Shown here: one piece after another, positions 23,201 to 34,730 of the stretch
Position numbering within the stretch: position 1 is the first letter of the stretch
Layout of the letters: each line of letters begins with the position of its first letter
NCBI GenBank assembly: GCA_003254925.1
Contig: QANZ01027534.1
Location: forward strand, 1 to 64,000
Reading direction: 5' to 3'
Origin: Chamaecrista fasciculata
Lineage: Eukaryota > Streptophyta > Magnoliopsida > Fabales > Fabaceae
Length of the DNA: 64,000 nt
Position numbers and translations under genes: made by a program
Notes under the pieces: model-generated
What the model was told of the DNA's origin: nothing
Databases searched by the model: none
The model's input: the letters and a program-made list of their open reading frames with translations, nothing else

Positions 23201-23655
23201 ATGTCTTCGATTTAGCTGAATGGAAGAGGCAAAACATCACAGAGGTCTACCACAACTGGCAGAAGCTGGTAAGTGATGTGCTTTTACTTGTGAGAATAAA
23301 AACCACTATTCAATCTATCATTACATCTAAAATATGTGAGTGCTGATTTTTTCTTTTCTAATCGAACTTTGTCATACAGAATCATGACAGACAACTGTGG
23401 AAGTTAGGAACACTTCCACCTGGTCTCATAACATTCTGGAAACGCACTTTCCCATTGAACCGATCTTGGCACGTCCTGGGTCTCGGCTATAATCCCAATG
23501 TCAACCAGAAAGAAATTGAGCGCGCTGCTGTTGTTCATTACAATGGGAACATGAAACCATGGCTGGAGATAAGCATTCCCAAGTACAGAGGTTACTGGTC
23601 GAAGTATGTTAACTATGAACATTTGTACTTGCGAGAATGCAATATCAATCCGTAG
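20220..23655 (+). CDS. GAUT4: GAUT4-like alpha-1,4-galacturonosyltransferase (GT8), 9 exons, 663 aa
   Basis: Adds galacturonic acid to homogalacturonan in the Golgi during pectin synthesis (family knowledge). Exons: 20220-20322, 20416-20450, 20546-20590, 20671-20746, 20839-21095, 21689-21954, 22213-22570, 22693-23268 and 23380-23655; all introns are GT-AG and the frame is continuous. Residues ~8-24 form a signal anchor (type II protein). A variable stem to ~190 is followed by a conserved region (RIRQLKDQLVRARVYLSLPA) and the GT8 domain. The metal-binding Asp triplet is at 488-490 (LFLDDDIVV) and the C-terminal HxxGxxKPW motif at 625-633. The protein ends ECNINP, as in Arabidopsis GAUT4, from which it differs mainly in a longer stem. 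The ATG is the first in the exon and opens the hydrophobic anchor. Nothing suggests inactivation. Confidence 0.93.
22002..22141. repeat. 70-bp tandem duplication in GAUT4 intron 6
   Basis: Two adjacent ~70-base units (22002-22071 and 22072-22141) both read TGATATGTTGAACTCTCAAG ... TCTCATCTGCAGCTGCAAA with a few differences. Each unit contains a CTGCAG that could act as a weak acceptor. Confidence 0.85.
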
Positions 23656-26189
23656 GTGAAATCTCATGGTACGTCTAATTATTAAAGTTTTCTTATTAGC
23701 ACTAGCTTTGATGATGCATTTTCATCTCTACAGGCCTGCTATTTTTTTTGTTTCGGAAGTTCTATAATTCTTTTGTATACATTTTCCCTGTATTTTTTTT
23801 CTCCTTTGGATGATTTGGGCAGAGAGAAGAATCAGTGCCTGATTAGATAATCAATTTGCAGTTATTCATCACATACCTGTAGAGATGTAAACTGTATTTG
23901 TATTTGTAAATGAAATGAAGAGGCTAGATTTTTTTGGGTTCCTCTCATATTCTCATATTTGTCCACATTTGCTAACTACTTTTGTCCCCAAGAAAATGGT
24001 GTGAAAATCACGTTTCTGGATTTGGATCTTCTAAAATGTGATATTTTTTGTGGTCTATGCATTGTAGAGAGAAAAAAATAATAATGTTTGAGACTCAGTT
24101 TTTCTCTCTCTAAACTGTACAAATTACACCAAATAATAATGTTTGGTTACCTGTATTGTTTTTTACTCTTTATTTGGAAAAACAAAGGATAGGGAAAAAA
24201 AAACTGGCCGACACATTACTTGTGGCACTATCATGAATTTGATGTTAAAGCCAATTTAGATAGCTAATTATCTTTATCAAGAGATATATATGAATGCTTT
24301 TAGTTGCACCGACAAGCTTAAAGTGCTTGAGTTTGATTAGTACCAAGTGGTTGTGAAATTGTGGCATTTTCAATTTTTATGAGTGCTGTTTGGTAGGTTC
24401 TTGAAGGATGGATAAGAAAGAAAAAAGGGAAAAAGGGATGCTTGTGAAATTGATTATGATGGTATTGGTGAAAGGAAAGTGGCCATGTGGGGTTATGGTT
24501 CATCATATTTTCATAATATGCATGTGGGTCCCTAAGACAGGCTGTGACCCAGTAGGACAATAGGACTTGCATGAATATATATCATAATAATAATGATAAC
24601 AATATGAATAAATAAAAAAGTTTTTAAATTAAGATCTTCCATTATACACCACAGGAAGGTCCTGATTTTCAATGACTCCTTCTCCTTGCTTTTGTGTTCA
24701 CGTGGTGGTGGACCCAATTCTTCATTGTCCATACTCTATGTAGGTTAAGACTTGACACTGATTCTCATTCATAATCTTCCTAGATTTATATAGGTTTTCT
24801 TTTTAAAGAAAAATTGTATCATCTTATAATTTTACTAATTTTAGTGAACTTGATATTAAAGATTTAAATAACTTTGTGTACTTTTTTTTTCTTTGGCGAT
24901 AATCAAATGTTGATTTACTTGTATTTGTAAAAGTATGCAAGATGTTATAACTTAATACCAATGTTCTATGTGATTTTGTTTTTCCGGTGGAGGATTCTTT
25001 TAAGATTTTAGGATCTTTAATTTATTAAATGAATTCTCACACATCTTATAAGTATAGATATATTATTTTAAATTTATAATATCGTTTTTTAACAAAAATA
25101 TAAATCCCTGAAAATATATATTCACGAGTCCTTTTTATGGGGCATCGCGTCCTTCCTTGGAATAGTTATGCATGGACGTTGCTGAGTCCTCAAACACGTG
25201 AGTAATTTTATTATGTACACTAATTAAAATTATTTATCATAAATTTCATAATCATAGTGACGAAGTCTCTGTAAAATTCATTTTATTTCTAATATTTATA
25301 TAATCATAATAGATGAAATGCAACTCAATTTTCATCGTGTAGCAACCAATGGAGGAATAAGGTTCAGAGTTCAGACTTCTGAGTTCCGAGCTCTCACTTT
25401 TGTCCATATAGTAACGGTCAAAATATATTTTTCTCTTTTAAGTTTAAGTGACAAATTTCTTAATTTTCTTAATCATGGACAGAAAAAAAATTGAATTTTC
25501 TTAAATTAAAATTTTTAGAAAGCAACATGAAACATTTTTTTTTTAGATTTTTAAATTTTAATGTACTTTATTTCAGAAAATATTATTGATGCTCAAACAT
25601 GAAATATTATGCACTTGCGACAAACCTTTAAATGGAGCTCATATCCGTAGAGGATTGGTCCTTAACTCATCAGGCTGGGGGATGCCTTGGACAACCAAAA
25701 AAATAAAATATCACGCACTTGCTGCTGATATTATACTTCGTTTATTAATTGCCTTCTAGTTTGATTAAGATTCTGACTTTGGAATAATAATTATATTTTA
25801 TTTTTCGATTGTTTTTCGTATCATAACAATAATGCAACGTAAAATAAAAATAAAAATTGTATCGTCATTTCATAGTTATACAATAAGTCAAATTTAAAAT
25901 ATCTCAGTAAATTTTAACTTTAATTTTGAGATCTAGACGTATAAATTTTGTAGTTTAAAACTATGTTATCTATTTAACGAGGTTTGATTCACTTAGTTAC
26001 CTTCTGCTCATAACAGTTATATGGATTGGATTCGATTCCTCATTGTGTTTTATTTGATAGGTTATCTATAAGTATCTTTGTAATTGTTATTAATTAACCC
26101 AGAGGTCTGCGATGTGACTCTGGACTGGAGCACTATTCTCTCACCAAATTTATTTCCAAATGAAACTATATTATCTAACTTTAATCATC
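23656..26189. other. GAUT4 3' UTR and AT-rich intergenic stretch
   Basis: The first ~280 bases are likely the GAUT4 3' UTR (T-rich, with a TTTGTAAATGAAATGAAGAG stretch near 23910 that may be the polyadenylation region). Beyond that I see no gene. Short frames on the minus strand at 24318-24732 are not supported by any family resemblance. Confidence 0.45.
25982..26065 (+). mobile_element. Possible degenerate tRNA-derived SINE
   Basis: GGATTCGATTCC near 26032 resembles a box B, and TTGATTCACTTAGTTACC ~45 bases upstream could be a decayed box A. The evidence is weak and boundaries are unknown. Confidence 0.25.
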
Positions 26190-26680
26190 AAATAAATGAA
26201 AGCATGATCTCAAATATTGGAAATTGGATCCTTGAAATTAGATATCCTTTAGAATTTTCTAAAGTTTAGCAATTTTTAACCGTTGAATTTCATATTCGCT
26301 CTTAAGATCTCGACACATTACGAGTTCATTTATTTAAACGCAGGGTCTTGGCAAGACTTAGTGAGGCGATCCAATAATAGAGAACTTCACAGGTTATCTC
26401 AATAATAGAAATAAACTTTGTATATGTCTTACATGACCTTATTAGGTTTGATGGATCATTTTTACTCGTCAACATGGACAAGCCCATTCACAACACACAC
26501 ACACACACGCTGCACGCCACTAACTAAAGGTTCAAATAAGTTACGTGGATCAATAAGTTACAACATATATGACATTAACGTTAAGGTAAAATTTTTGCTT
26601 AAAAAAAAAGGTTAAGGTAAAATTGTACTTTTGATTCAGAAACTTCGCATGTGATTTCTAAAAATCTATTTACACAATAA
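26190..26680. repeat. Segmental repeat, copy 1 (related to 34110-34720)
   Basis: It shares with 34110-34720 the words AAATAAATGAAA, AATAAACTT..ATATG.CTTA, ATGGACAAGCCCATTCACA, CGCCACTAA..AAAGGTTCAAA, TATGACATTAACGTT and ATTGTACTTTTGATTC in the same order. Copy 2 additionally holds the dispersed repeat at 34270-34506, so that repeat arrived after the duplication or was lost from copy 1. Confidence 0.7.
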
Positions 26681-27141
26681 TTAAAGTTTGTAGAGAGATT
26701 TTTACGGTTTAGACAAGTTAATAATCATCATAATATTGAAGTATACACAGTTAAATTATTCTATACGAGTGGTAATTATTATGGTCTTTTTCTTTTCTAA
26801 ACTTGTATCTAATATTATTTTTAATATAATTCAAGTAGACAATTTCGAGCTTGATTATGAAATTTATGATAAATAATATTTTAATTATTGTACATAAATA
26901 TAAGGTCAAAGTCCTATTTCAATTCCATAGGTTTGTTCAAAGTTTTGTTTTGATCCCTTAAACTTTTTTCATTCTGTTTTAGTTTCTCAAATTTTTAAAA
27001 AATTTCACTGTTAACCTTTCACTCTTGTTCATCCATTTTTTCTATTGAAAGAAGGGGGAAACTAATTTTAATCTCCCAAAAAAAATTTCTCAAGTTTTTA
27101 AAAAGCTTCACTGTTAACCTTTCACTCTTGTCCACCCACAT

Positions 27142-28011
27142 TAGAGCTGTCAAAGTGAGCCAACCCGGCTCACACGGGTTGGCTCACCACGGGTTATGGC
27201 TCACGCGGGCCAGAATCCTTGGTGAGCCGGGTTGGCTCACCTAACCCACCAATCATATTTTTTTAATTTAAAATATACTTTTTACATCCCATTTTTTTTA
27301 AAAAATAAAATAAAATACCCAAAAAAGAGGAAGAGAGACTGGAAATTAGAGTGTTGATCTTCATCAATTCATATACTTTTTTTGGCCAGAATCAATTCAT
27401 ATACTTCATTCTTATTTTTATATATATTTAGTGGAAGAGGAAGTATCAAGTTAAGAACATTAGAGACACAAGAATCCAATGTGACGTAGGTGTACTCCAT
27501 AGAGACACTAACAAGAAGCACAACACTGAACAGAGAGGACGGAGACACAAGACAAAATCGCAAGTGCAATGGCCATCGATGCGATTTTTCTGTACGACGG
27601 TGCAAGTCGTCGCCGGTGATGTTGTTGGTGACATTGTCGGTGTGCTGAGCAACTAAAGAAGAATTAAGATGGAAAGAAGGAAGGGAAATGGAGGAGAGGA
27701 TGGATGTGTAATTTTGGAAGAGGAAGTGAAGAGTTGTGTTTGGTGCGGCTGGGCAAGTTGGGGAGAGGAAAAGATGAGAGGATTAGGTAATTTAAGTTGG
27801 TGAATTATATTTTTAGTTTTTATTTCTTTTAGGTGGGTTGGTGAGTCAACCCACCAACTCGTCGGGTTGGCTCACCATAGCTCGCGGGTTAGATGAGCTA
27901 ACCCACGCGGGCCAAAATCATTGGTGAGCCGAGATTTCATCAACCCGGCTCACCTTTTTGGTGGGTTAAACGGGTTGGACCCACGAGTTGTAACTCATTT
28001 TGACGGTTCTA
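27142..28011. mobile_element. hAT-type non-autonomous element with perfect 8-bp target duplication
   Basis: Flanked by ACCCACAT on both sides (27134-27141 and 28012-28019), the 8-bp duplication typical of hAT transposases. Termini are TAGAGCTGTCAAA and TTTTGACGGTTCTA. Subterminal regions repeat GGTTGGCTCAC/GTGAGCCAACC words on both strands, the presumed transposase-binding sites. The 870-base element has no transposase; its interior (about 27500-27780) is richer in G and C and may be captured DNA. Confidence 0.88.
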
Positions 28012-28262
28012 ACCCACATGAATTATATTTTAAAAATAATATTAGATACAAGTGGACTTAAAGAAAAGGACTTTATTATTATAAAAGATAAAATATCAAA
28101 TGAACAATTTTCTCATTCTTTTATAATAAGTCTACTTGCTATGTTAGCCACCCACATGCATTATATTGTAAAAATAATATTAGATACAAGTGAACTTAAA
28201 GAAAAGGACTTTATTATTATAAAGGATAAAAGATAAAATGAACAATCTTCTCATTCTATTCC
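28012..28262. repeat. 138-bp tandem duplication next to the hAT insertion
   Basis: Unit 1 (28012-28149) and unit 2 (from 28150) both begin ACCCACATG and share AAAAATAATATTAGATACAA and AAAGAAAAGGACTTTATTAT. The hAT target site ACCCACAT is the first 8 bases of each unit, so the transposon inserted at the start of unit 1. Confidence 0.9.
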
Positions 28263-29991
28263 TTCTTTGATTAAGATGTTTTCTCCAAAAGTTAACGAAG
28301 ATAGAGTGATAGACTAATATAAGAATTCGGAAATTCTAAGACGCAACTTGTGACATGCATGTAATGGGTGATGTGACATAATTATAACCATTGATATGAT
28401 TTAAGGATATTTGACGGAACACTTGTCCTTAGTGCCGCCAAATTAATATTCAAGCTATGCCCGAATATTATATTTAGATATAATATAGTGCACAACCCAA
28501 GGTCGGATCTCTCGCGGAACCTCTTGGATGAGGATAACAATTAATTATGTAAATAATTATAAATTCAAGTTGGATCTTTTGTGGGTTTTATATTATTATG
28601 ATGAAAACAAGAAAATAAAAAAAAATAATAAAGAACATAAAGAAAATAAAGAAAGGTAAAAGAAATAAGATGAAGAGATGAGGAGATGAAATCCCTAGAG
28701 AATAATCACGAATTCTACCATCCTAGTCCAATAAAGATAATAAAGAAGTTATTATTATTATTATTATGCAACAAACCACATTCAATATCCGAAGATACTT
28801 GTCTCGCAACCACGAAGACATAGATTAATTATGATAACTATAAACGCCTCAACCGAGCAAACACTTTATAATTAAAATTTGACCCCTCAAACTATGTGAA
28901 ATTATAATATTGGCCAAGAACTTATTTTGTCCCTAATATTTGGCTGAAATCTCCCCGTTTCTTCCCCTTATTCCTTTTAGCAGCTATTTTCCAACACATT
29001 AGTTCTAGTTCTACTAAAGCACTAATTTCTCTTCATCTTGTGCATGGCAAAATATCCTCTTCATCGTCAAACAAAAAATCACATTCTCGAATCTCAATTA
29101 CATCATCCTCCTTCCTCTTCACAATTGACTCCGGCAACGAGAAAAGCCACAATGGCGATGGGTGAAATTAAGTGAAGCAGAGAGAGATGGAGATGGAAGT
29201 GCCCAAGGGTAAAGAAAAATGTGTGTTTTTGGACAAATTCAGTTAAAGTTTCAATTTATGTTTTTTTTTCTTACGTTTTGATCTTATTGTAAAAAGAAAA
29301 GGATCTTAATATAAAAAAAATAAATTTTTTTGTGGATGAAAGTATATTTTTCCTTTTTTTAACGAAAAAATGGGATGAAAAATGCTGAGGAAGTAACGTT
29401 GGAACGTTTTAAAAATTTGAGAGACCAGAACAGAACGTAAAAAAGATGACGGATCAAAACAAAACTTCGAGCAAATCTGAGGGACCAAAATAGGACTTTA
29501 GTAAAATTTAAATATCATAAAATTTAACGATAAATATGTAAATATACATAATATTTTGGTTACCGGTTGATTACTGGTTCTTCAAGTCATAAATTCCATA
29601 TGTTAAATTTTTATTGGCTTATAATTCATTGCATCCCATGTCAAGAATCAAACTTTGAATCATAATAATTAATAACTTCTTTTGGAACTACCACTCATTT
29701 TTTATCCTTTTAAAATCAAATTCTGATGAAAACTAAATAATTTGACAAAGGAGAAGCAAAATATGAATTTATATCAGAATGATAAGTACTACAATCAACC
29801 AACAAGTCCTCAACAAGAAACAAATAGCACAAGACACACAAAATAAAGGACACAAACAAACATATTTTCAATAAAAACTTCAACAAAAATAAAAACTAAC
29901 CATCAACCACACAGTTTCACATGAGACATTATTAATTAGAGACAACTTTTTTCTTTATAATGACTATCATGATACAAATCCTCAGCATACA

Positions 29992-30318
29992 TAATGATCT
30001 TGATTAGTAAGTACTGTACGTAACCAACTATCATGATACATAATGATCCAATGTCTGCTCTGATTTTTTCTGCACGAAGTTGTGTTGCCAATTTCTTCAA
30101 CTTTTGATCATTCTTCTCTGATTGCTTCTTACAAAGGCCCAACTCGTTCTTTTTTGCTTGTAACTCTGATTCTAATAGAGATTTATTAAGAGATAGCTCT
30201 TACATTGTACAAGTTCTTGATTCTTGTCATTCAGTTTCTTCTTGTGACCGTTGAGATCCTTCTCTTTCTCTTCCAATTGTGCTTAATGATCTTGATTAGT
30301 AAGTACTGTACGTAACCA
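29992..30318. repeat. 35-bp perfect direct repeat flanking a gene fragment
   Basis: The same 35 bases (TAATGATCTTGATTAGTAAG through GTACGTAACCA) occur at 29992-30026 and 30284-30318. Between them, on the minus strand, lies a coiled-coil coding remnant. Confidence 0.9.
30040..30290 (-). pseudogene. Fragment of a coiled-coil protein gene
   Basis: On the minus strand two adjoining frames encode Lys/Glu/Leu/Gln-rich heptad-like sequence. The first has words such as QLEEKEKDLNGHKKKLNDKN; after a frame change comes ESELQAKKNELGLCKKQSEK and then KLKKLATQLRAEKIRAD. The composition and spacing indicate a long coiled coil. The frame is broken near 30190 and no domain is left, so the family cannot be assigned; myosin-like or FRIGIDA-like plant coiled coils would look similar. 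Confidence 0.5.
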
Positions 30319-30514
30319 CACCCTGTACCTGCAAAAACCAATTACTTAATTAGATCGATCATTTCATATAATTAAGCAAGTACAAACAAGGCCCGGGGTT
30401 CAAGACTTAGTAAATAACTACTAAATATAGTTATAGTTATTCATTCCTATTGGGAAATAGGAAACTCCCATGGTCACATCTGCGAGACGCGAAGCGAGTT
30501 AAATTCACATTTTA

Positions 30515-30944
30515 GGGTGAAGTGCAATTTTTGGTCTTTTAACTTTTGGTTCACTTTTCAATTTGATCTTATATTTTTTTGTTCAAATTGCAGATTTGAT
30601 CCCTTGTTGCGCTTTCGGTCCTATATCTTTTAGTCACGATGCAAATTTGGTTTCATATCTTTGGGTCAAGTGCAAAATTAGTCTCATATATTTGGATCAA
30701 GTGAGACTGACGATGAAACTTTTTGCAAAGATACAAGATCATTTTTGCAATCCGACCAAAAGATATGAGACCAAAAGTGATATATGACCAAATTTGTAAC
30801 TTGAGCAAAAGATATAAGGCCAAAAGTGATACGAGACCAAATTTGTAACCTGAGCAAAAGATATGAGACCCACGGTGCAACGAAAATTTTATACCAAATT
30901 GAGTTCTCGGCAAAAGTTATGAGACCAAAAATGCACTTTAACCC
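30515..30944. mobile_element. Foldback element of the 'TTTGGTCCC' family
   Basis: The left end GGGTGAAGTGCAATTTTTGG and the right end CCAAAAATGCACTTTAACCC are imperfect inverted repeats. The arms carry multiple GATATGAGACCAAA-type words. The end sequence matches that of the 4024-4403 element. A second, partial copy follows at about 31040-31250. Confidence 0.65.
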
Positions 30945-31261
30945 AAATTTTATTAAAGTAAAGTCTATAAAAGTTATAATAATAGCTAGCATATATATTA
31001 TATAGAGTATAATTAAGCAATATCCATAATCCATCAGATTTAGTTTTATATCTTTACGAAAAGTTTCACCTATAGTCCACAATTTTATAAAGATATAAGA
31101 CCAATTCTACAACGTGACCAAAAGATATAGGACTTATATAATTCTGCAACCTGATCCAATAATATGAGACCAAAAATGCAATAAAAAAAATTATAAGACC
31201 AAATTGAAGCTTAAATAAAAGTTATGGGATCAAAAGTGCATCTTCACTTAAATTAAATAAA

Positions 31262-31822
31262 GGCAAAACACACTTTCGTGCCCTTAACGTTTGCGGTGAT
31301 TTTCAGTTATGCCCCTAACGTTTCATTTGTGTCAGTTGTGCCCTCAATGTGAAACGTTAGTTTCATTTACGCCCCTAATTTCAATCATCCACAAAAAAAA
31401 ATACCATTTTCGCACGATTTGAGCTCGGTTTTGATCAGATTTTATGAGTTTTAATTTTCGAACATTACAAACTTGATTCCTTAGATCAATTTCAAAGATT
31501 AAGCTCAAAATAGCCTCAAATTCAAAGAAAATCGGACCCGATGAACTCCAAAAATGAACAAAACAAAGCATTTTTCTCAAAATTTCCATGTGGAAAATGA
31601 TCCTTAAGAGCCAAAAATGAGTACCCATAAACTCATTTATCAAAACAAACTGAAATGAACACGGATCAAAGCTCAAAAGTTTTGAAAAACGGTACACTAA
31701 CGAGGGTGGGGCATAATTGAAACTAACGTTTCACATTGGGAGCACAACTGACACAAATAAAACGTTAGAAGTATAACTGAAAATCACCGCAAATCGTTAG
31801 CGTCACTCAATAGTGTTTTGCC
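31262..31822. mobile_element. Mutator-like non-autonomous element, perfect 9-bp target duplication
   Basis: TTAAATAAA flanks the element on both sides (31253-31261 and 31823-31831). Terminal inverted repeats start GGCAAAACAC and end GTGTTTTGCC, continuing for over 100 bases with blocks such as GATTTTCAGTTATGCCCC. A 9-bp duplication with long inverted repeats is diagnostic of the Mutator superfamily. The ~300-base unique interior has a 117-codon open frame on the minus strand with no recognised domain. Confidence 0.85.
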
Positions 31823-32273
31823 TTAAATAAATGTTCATGTAGTAGAATTTTAAAAGTCAGACCCTCTTCCCAAGATTTCACCATCCAAATGGATCTTCTC
31901 CTCCAAATCCAGATTTAATTTGAAATTTTTAAAACCATGCGTGTATGAATAAAAATCCTGCATAAACATAACTATATACAGAATTCAATCAACAAAAGGC
32001 TCTTATATCTCTCTACCAAAAAAAAAAAAAAANAAATATTATATTTTAATCTTTTCAAGCTTGTTTTAACTTTTATAAGGTTTTGAGATTAAGAAATTGC
32101 CAAAATATACAAGATATATAGTGATTACAATTTACATGACCTAAAAATAATTGGCAAAATTAATTTTGCAAATTAAAGATAAAAGGGATTGTCATGTGAA
32201 CATAAAAACAATATAATGCGGGTGGAAATATATATTAATAATAAAGGAAGGCGATAATTATTAGGCCAAAGTC

Positions 32274-33755
32274 TTATTTTGGTCCCTCAATTTTGCTTAA
32301 TGTTCCAAATTAGTCCCTTAGTTATTTTTTGTTCTGTTTTGGTCCCTCAGTTTTCCAAAACTTTCCACCGTTAGCCCCTTTACATTTTAAAATTGATTTC
32401 ACACTAAAATTGAAAAAAAAACGAAGGAAAAATTAACTTTAATCTTTTAGAATAGGATCAAAACGTAAGAAAAAAAAAGAAATGAAAGGTTAAATTGATT
32501 TCACACTAAAATTGAAAAAAAAAAAAACGAAGTAGCAAATTAGTTATTTTTTGTTCTGTTTTGGTCCCTCAATTTTCCAAAACTTTCCACCGTTAGCCCC
32601 TTTACATTTTTAAATTGATTTCACACTAAAATTAAAAAAAAAACGAAGGAAAAATTAACTTTAAAAAAAACGAAGTAGCAAATTATTACTTCTTATTCTT
32701 TAATAAAACTCGTTAAATAATATCATTAATATAAAAATTACTTGATATATAATTAATTCAAAAATTATAACATAATTATTGGTACATAATTAATTCTTGG
32801 TTAAACTAAAATTCCCAACAAATCTCCATCTACGTCATATCTCTCTTAATAACTAACTTCTACCAGGTGGAAGCTAAACAATGATTCATCAACCTGTTAA
32901 TCTGGATACATCATGAATAGGAGTGAGAATTTAAAATCTTCATAGGAAAGGAAATATGTTAAAAACATTACATGATGCGTCCAGCTGTATAAGTCACATA
33001 ATCATATTCATTCAAAACATATACTCAAGTTCAACACATAAATTCATCGTACATACATACATAAATAACCGTATACCAGGGCGTCCCCTAGTCGGATCCA
33101 GATGAAATACCATCGAGATCATCTTCCTTACCAAGGATCATATCTCTCGTCGAGATCACCTCACTTACCGAGGATTATATCTCCGCCATACTTCGAGATC
33201 ACATTTCTTACCCATGATTATATCTATTTGTTTGTCATCTTGAGATCACATCCCTAACTTTTGAGAGATGATCACTTCTCATAATCCATGTTATTGAGTT
33301 TGAGATAAAACATCATCATAATAACATATTCATTAGATAAAAACATTAGTAAATTTATATAGAATTAAAATAGAAGATGAATCCTTAACCTACCCAATTT
33401 CCACCAAGTATTATTGTTATCCCGTTTCTTCTCTCCTTCATCTGTTTTTATCTCTCTCTCTCTTAATTTTATTTTTCGGTCCATCTCTTCCTCACTCTCT
33501 CATTATTTTCACTCTCTCAGCTATCTTTCTTTCTCTTTCCTTAGTTCATTATATGTTAAAGTTAGAGAAAGAACTAAGGAAAGAAAGAAAGATACACGTA
33601 TTATATAATGACTTAATTCATCAATCTTACCGAGGATAATTGAAAAAGTTCATTATATGAAATCAGGTATTATATAATTGAAAAAGTTTTGAAAAATTGA
33701 GGGATCAAATTAAAATATTGAACATAATTGAAAACACAAAATAAGACTTTGGTCT
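32274..33755. mobile_element. Foldback element related to 26904-29505
   Basis: The left end GGCCAAAGTCTTATTTTGG is mirrored by CAAAATAAGACTTTGGTC at the right end (about 33737-33754). The left arm contains a direct duplication of the block TTAGTTATTTTTTGTTCTG ... ACTTTCCACCGTTAGCCCC (about 32320 and 32542). An undetermined base (32033) lies in an A-run just upstream. Confidence 0.6.
33102..33275. repeat. Degenerate minisatellite (~37-48-bp period)
   Basis: About four diverged units share CGAGATCA, then CTTACC(A/G)AGGAT, then (C/T)ATATCTC. Units begin near 33114, 33150, 33199 and 33239. A stray CTTACCGAGGATAATTG word occurs at ~33627 within the same element. Confidence 0.6.
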
Positions 33756-34109
33756 TAAAAAAAATAATAAAAAGAGATAAGTTAGATTATGAAATCAGGT
33801 TGTATCCAGGGCAAGCTCACAGGCTGGCTAGCTTGTCCCGTGTTAGTTTAGCCAATGGGTTAAAAAAATCAACTTATTTAAGTCTATTTTTGAATGAGTT
33901 TATTTTGTATTGTGATATTACATGCCTTTCAACGTGTTTTGACAATACTATTTAATTGCCAAGTCATTCGAGGGATGAATGAATAAATATAAAGTTATTT
34001 AAGTAAAATTTATTAAAATTTTAAAATATGTAAAATTATAGAGACTAAGAGGAAAAAAGTGTTATTTTAATTCAAGGACTAAATCATTCATGATTGTGAT
34101 ATTACCTGA

Positions 34110-34720
34110 AATATGATGCTCTCAAATAAATGAAATCACGCTTTCAAATATTGATAACAAATATTATAAAAATAAACTTCGCATATGCCTTATATTAGTT
34201 GAGGAATAGGATTAAACGTATATTGAAGATAATGGTGTGTGGAGACTTATGAAGCATGAAGACTTTATTTTGATAGCATATTGCCATGTCTCATACCCAT
34301 AGGACACATATTCATAAGTTTTAAAATAAAAAATTAATTTTTTGTGACTTTATCATGACAAACAATAAAAAACAATCATATATGACATGTATTATGAATA
34401 GATATTGTAATTTTTAAATTTTCATAAAACTATGAATTTTTAATTATTTTTATATATAAATATATGTCATGTTGTGTCATATAATTTTAAAAATTTAATG
34501 TGTCAGNCATTATTGGCCCAAAAAAACACTCGTCATCATGGACAAGCCCATTCACATCACAAACACACACGCCACTAAAGGTTCAAAAATGTTACAACTT
34601 ACAATATACATGACATTAACGTTCTGACAAAAAAAAATAATAATAAAAAGATATATGACATTAAAGTTAGGTAAAAAATTGTACTTTTGATTCTGTATAT
34701 TTGGAATAAGTTTCAATGGA
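34110..34720. repeat. Segmental repeat, copy 2 (related to 26190-26680)
   Basis: It shares ordered blocks with copy 1 and is interrupted by the dispersed repeat at 34270-34506. One undetermined base occurs at 34507, exactly at the junction. Confidence 0.7.
34270..34506. repeat. Uninterrupted copy of the repeat that hosts the Helitron
   Basis: It matches 7780-7928 joined directly to 14924-15030. AATTATTT followed one base later by TATATATAAATATATGTC reads through without the ~7-kb insertion, differing at one base at the junction. It serves as a natural empty-site control. Confidence 0.85.
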
Positions 34721-34730
34721 GCAATTTATC

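Larger units (their letters stand above)
26904..29505. mobile_element. Large foldback (Mutator-like?) element with a nested hAT element
   Basis: The left arm (26904-27130: GTCAAAGTCCTATTTC, then AAAGTTTTGTTTTGATCC) is mirrored by the right arm (about 29385-29505: GGATCAAAACAAAACTT, then AAAATAGGACTTTAG). A hAT element (27142-28011) lies nested inside, next to the left arm. The remaining interior (28263-29380) has AT-rich and polypurine stretches, TTA repeats near 28750, and no transposase frame. A sister element with similar ends lies at 32274-33755. Confidence 0.55.

Noticed and set aside
22968-23240. Antisense 90-codon frame across GAUT4 exon 8
   Set aside because: A shadow of the conserved GT8 coding sequence with no features of its own.
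24318-24732. Two minus-strand frames downstream of GAUT4
   Set aside because: Low-complexity, no family resemblance, and no promoter or splice context.
27369-27652. Two overlapping minus-strand frames of 68-78 codons
   Set aside because: They sit inside the hAT element, overlap in different frames and resemble no transposase.
31344-31697. 117-codon open frame on the minus strand
   Set aside because: It lies wholly inside a Mutator-type MITE and shows no recognisable domain; kept only as element interior.
33102-33275. CRISPR-like array
   Set aside because: The repeats are degenerate and spacing is irregular; this is plant nuclear DNA, so it is a minisatellite.
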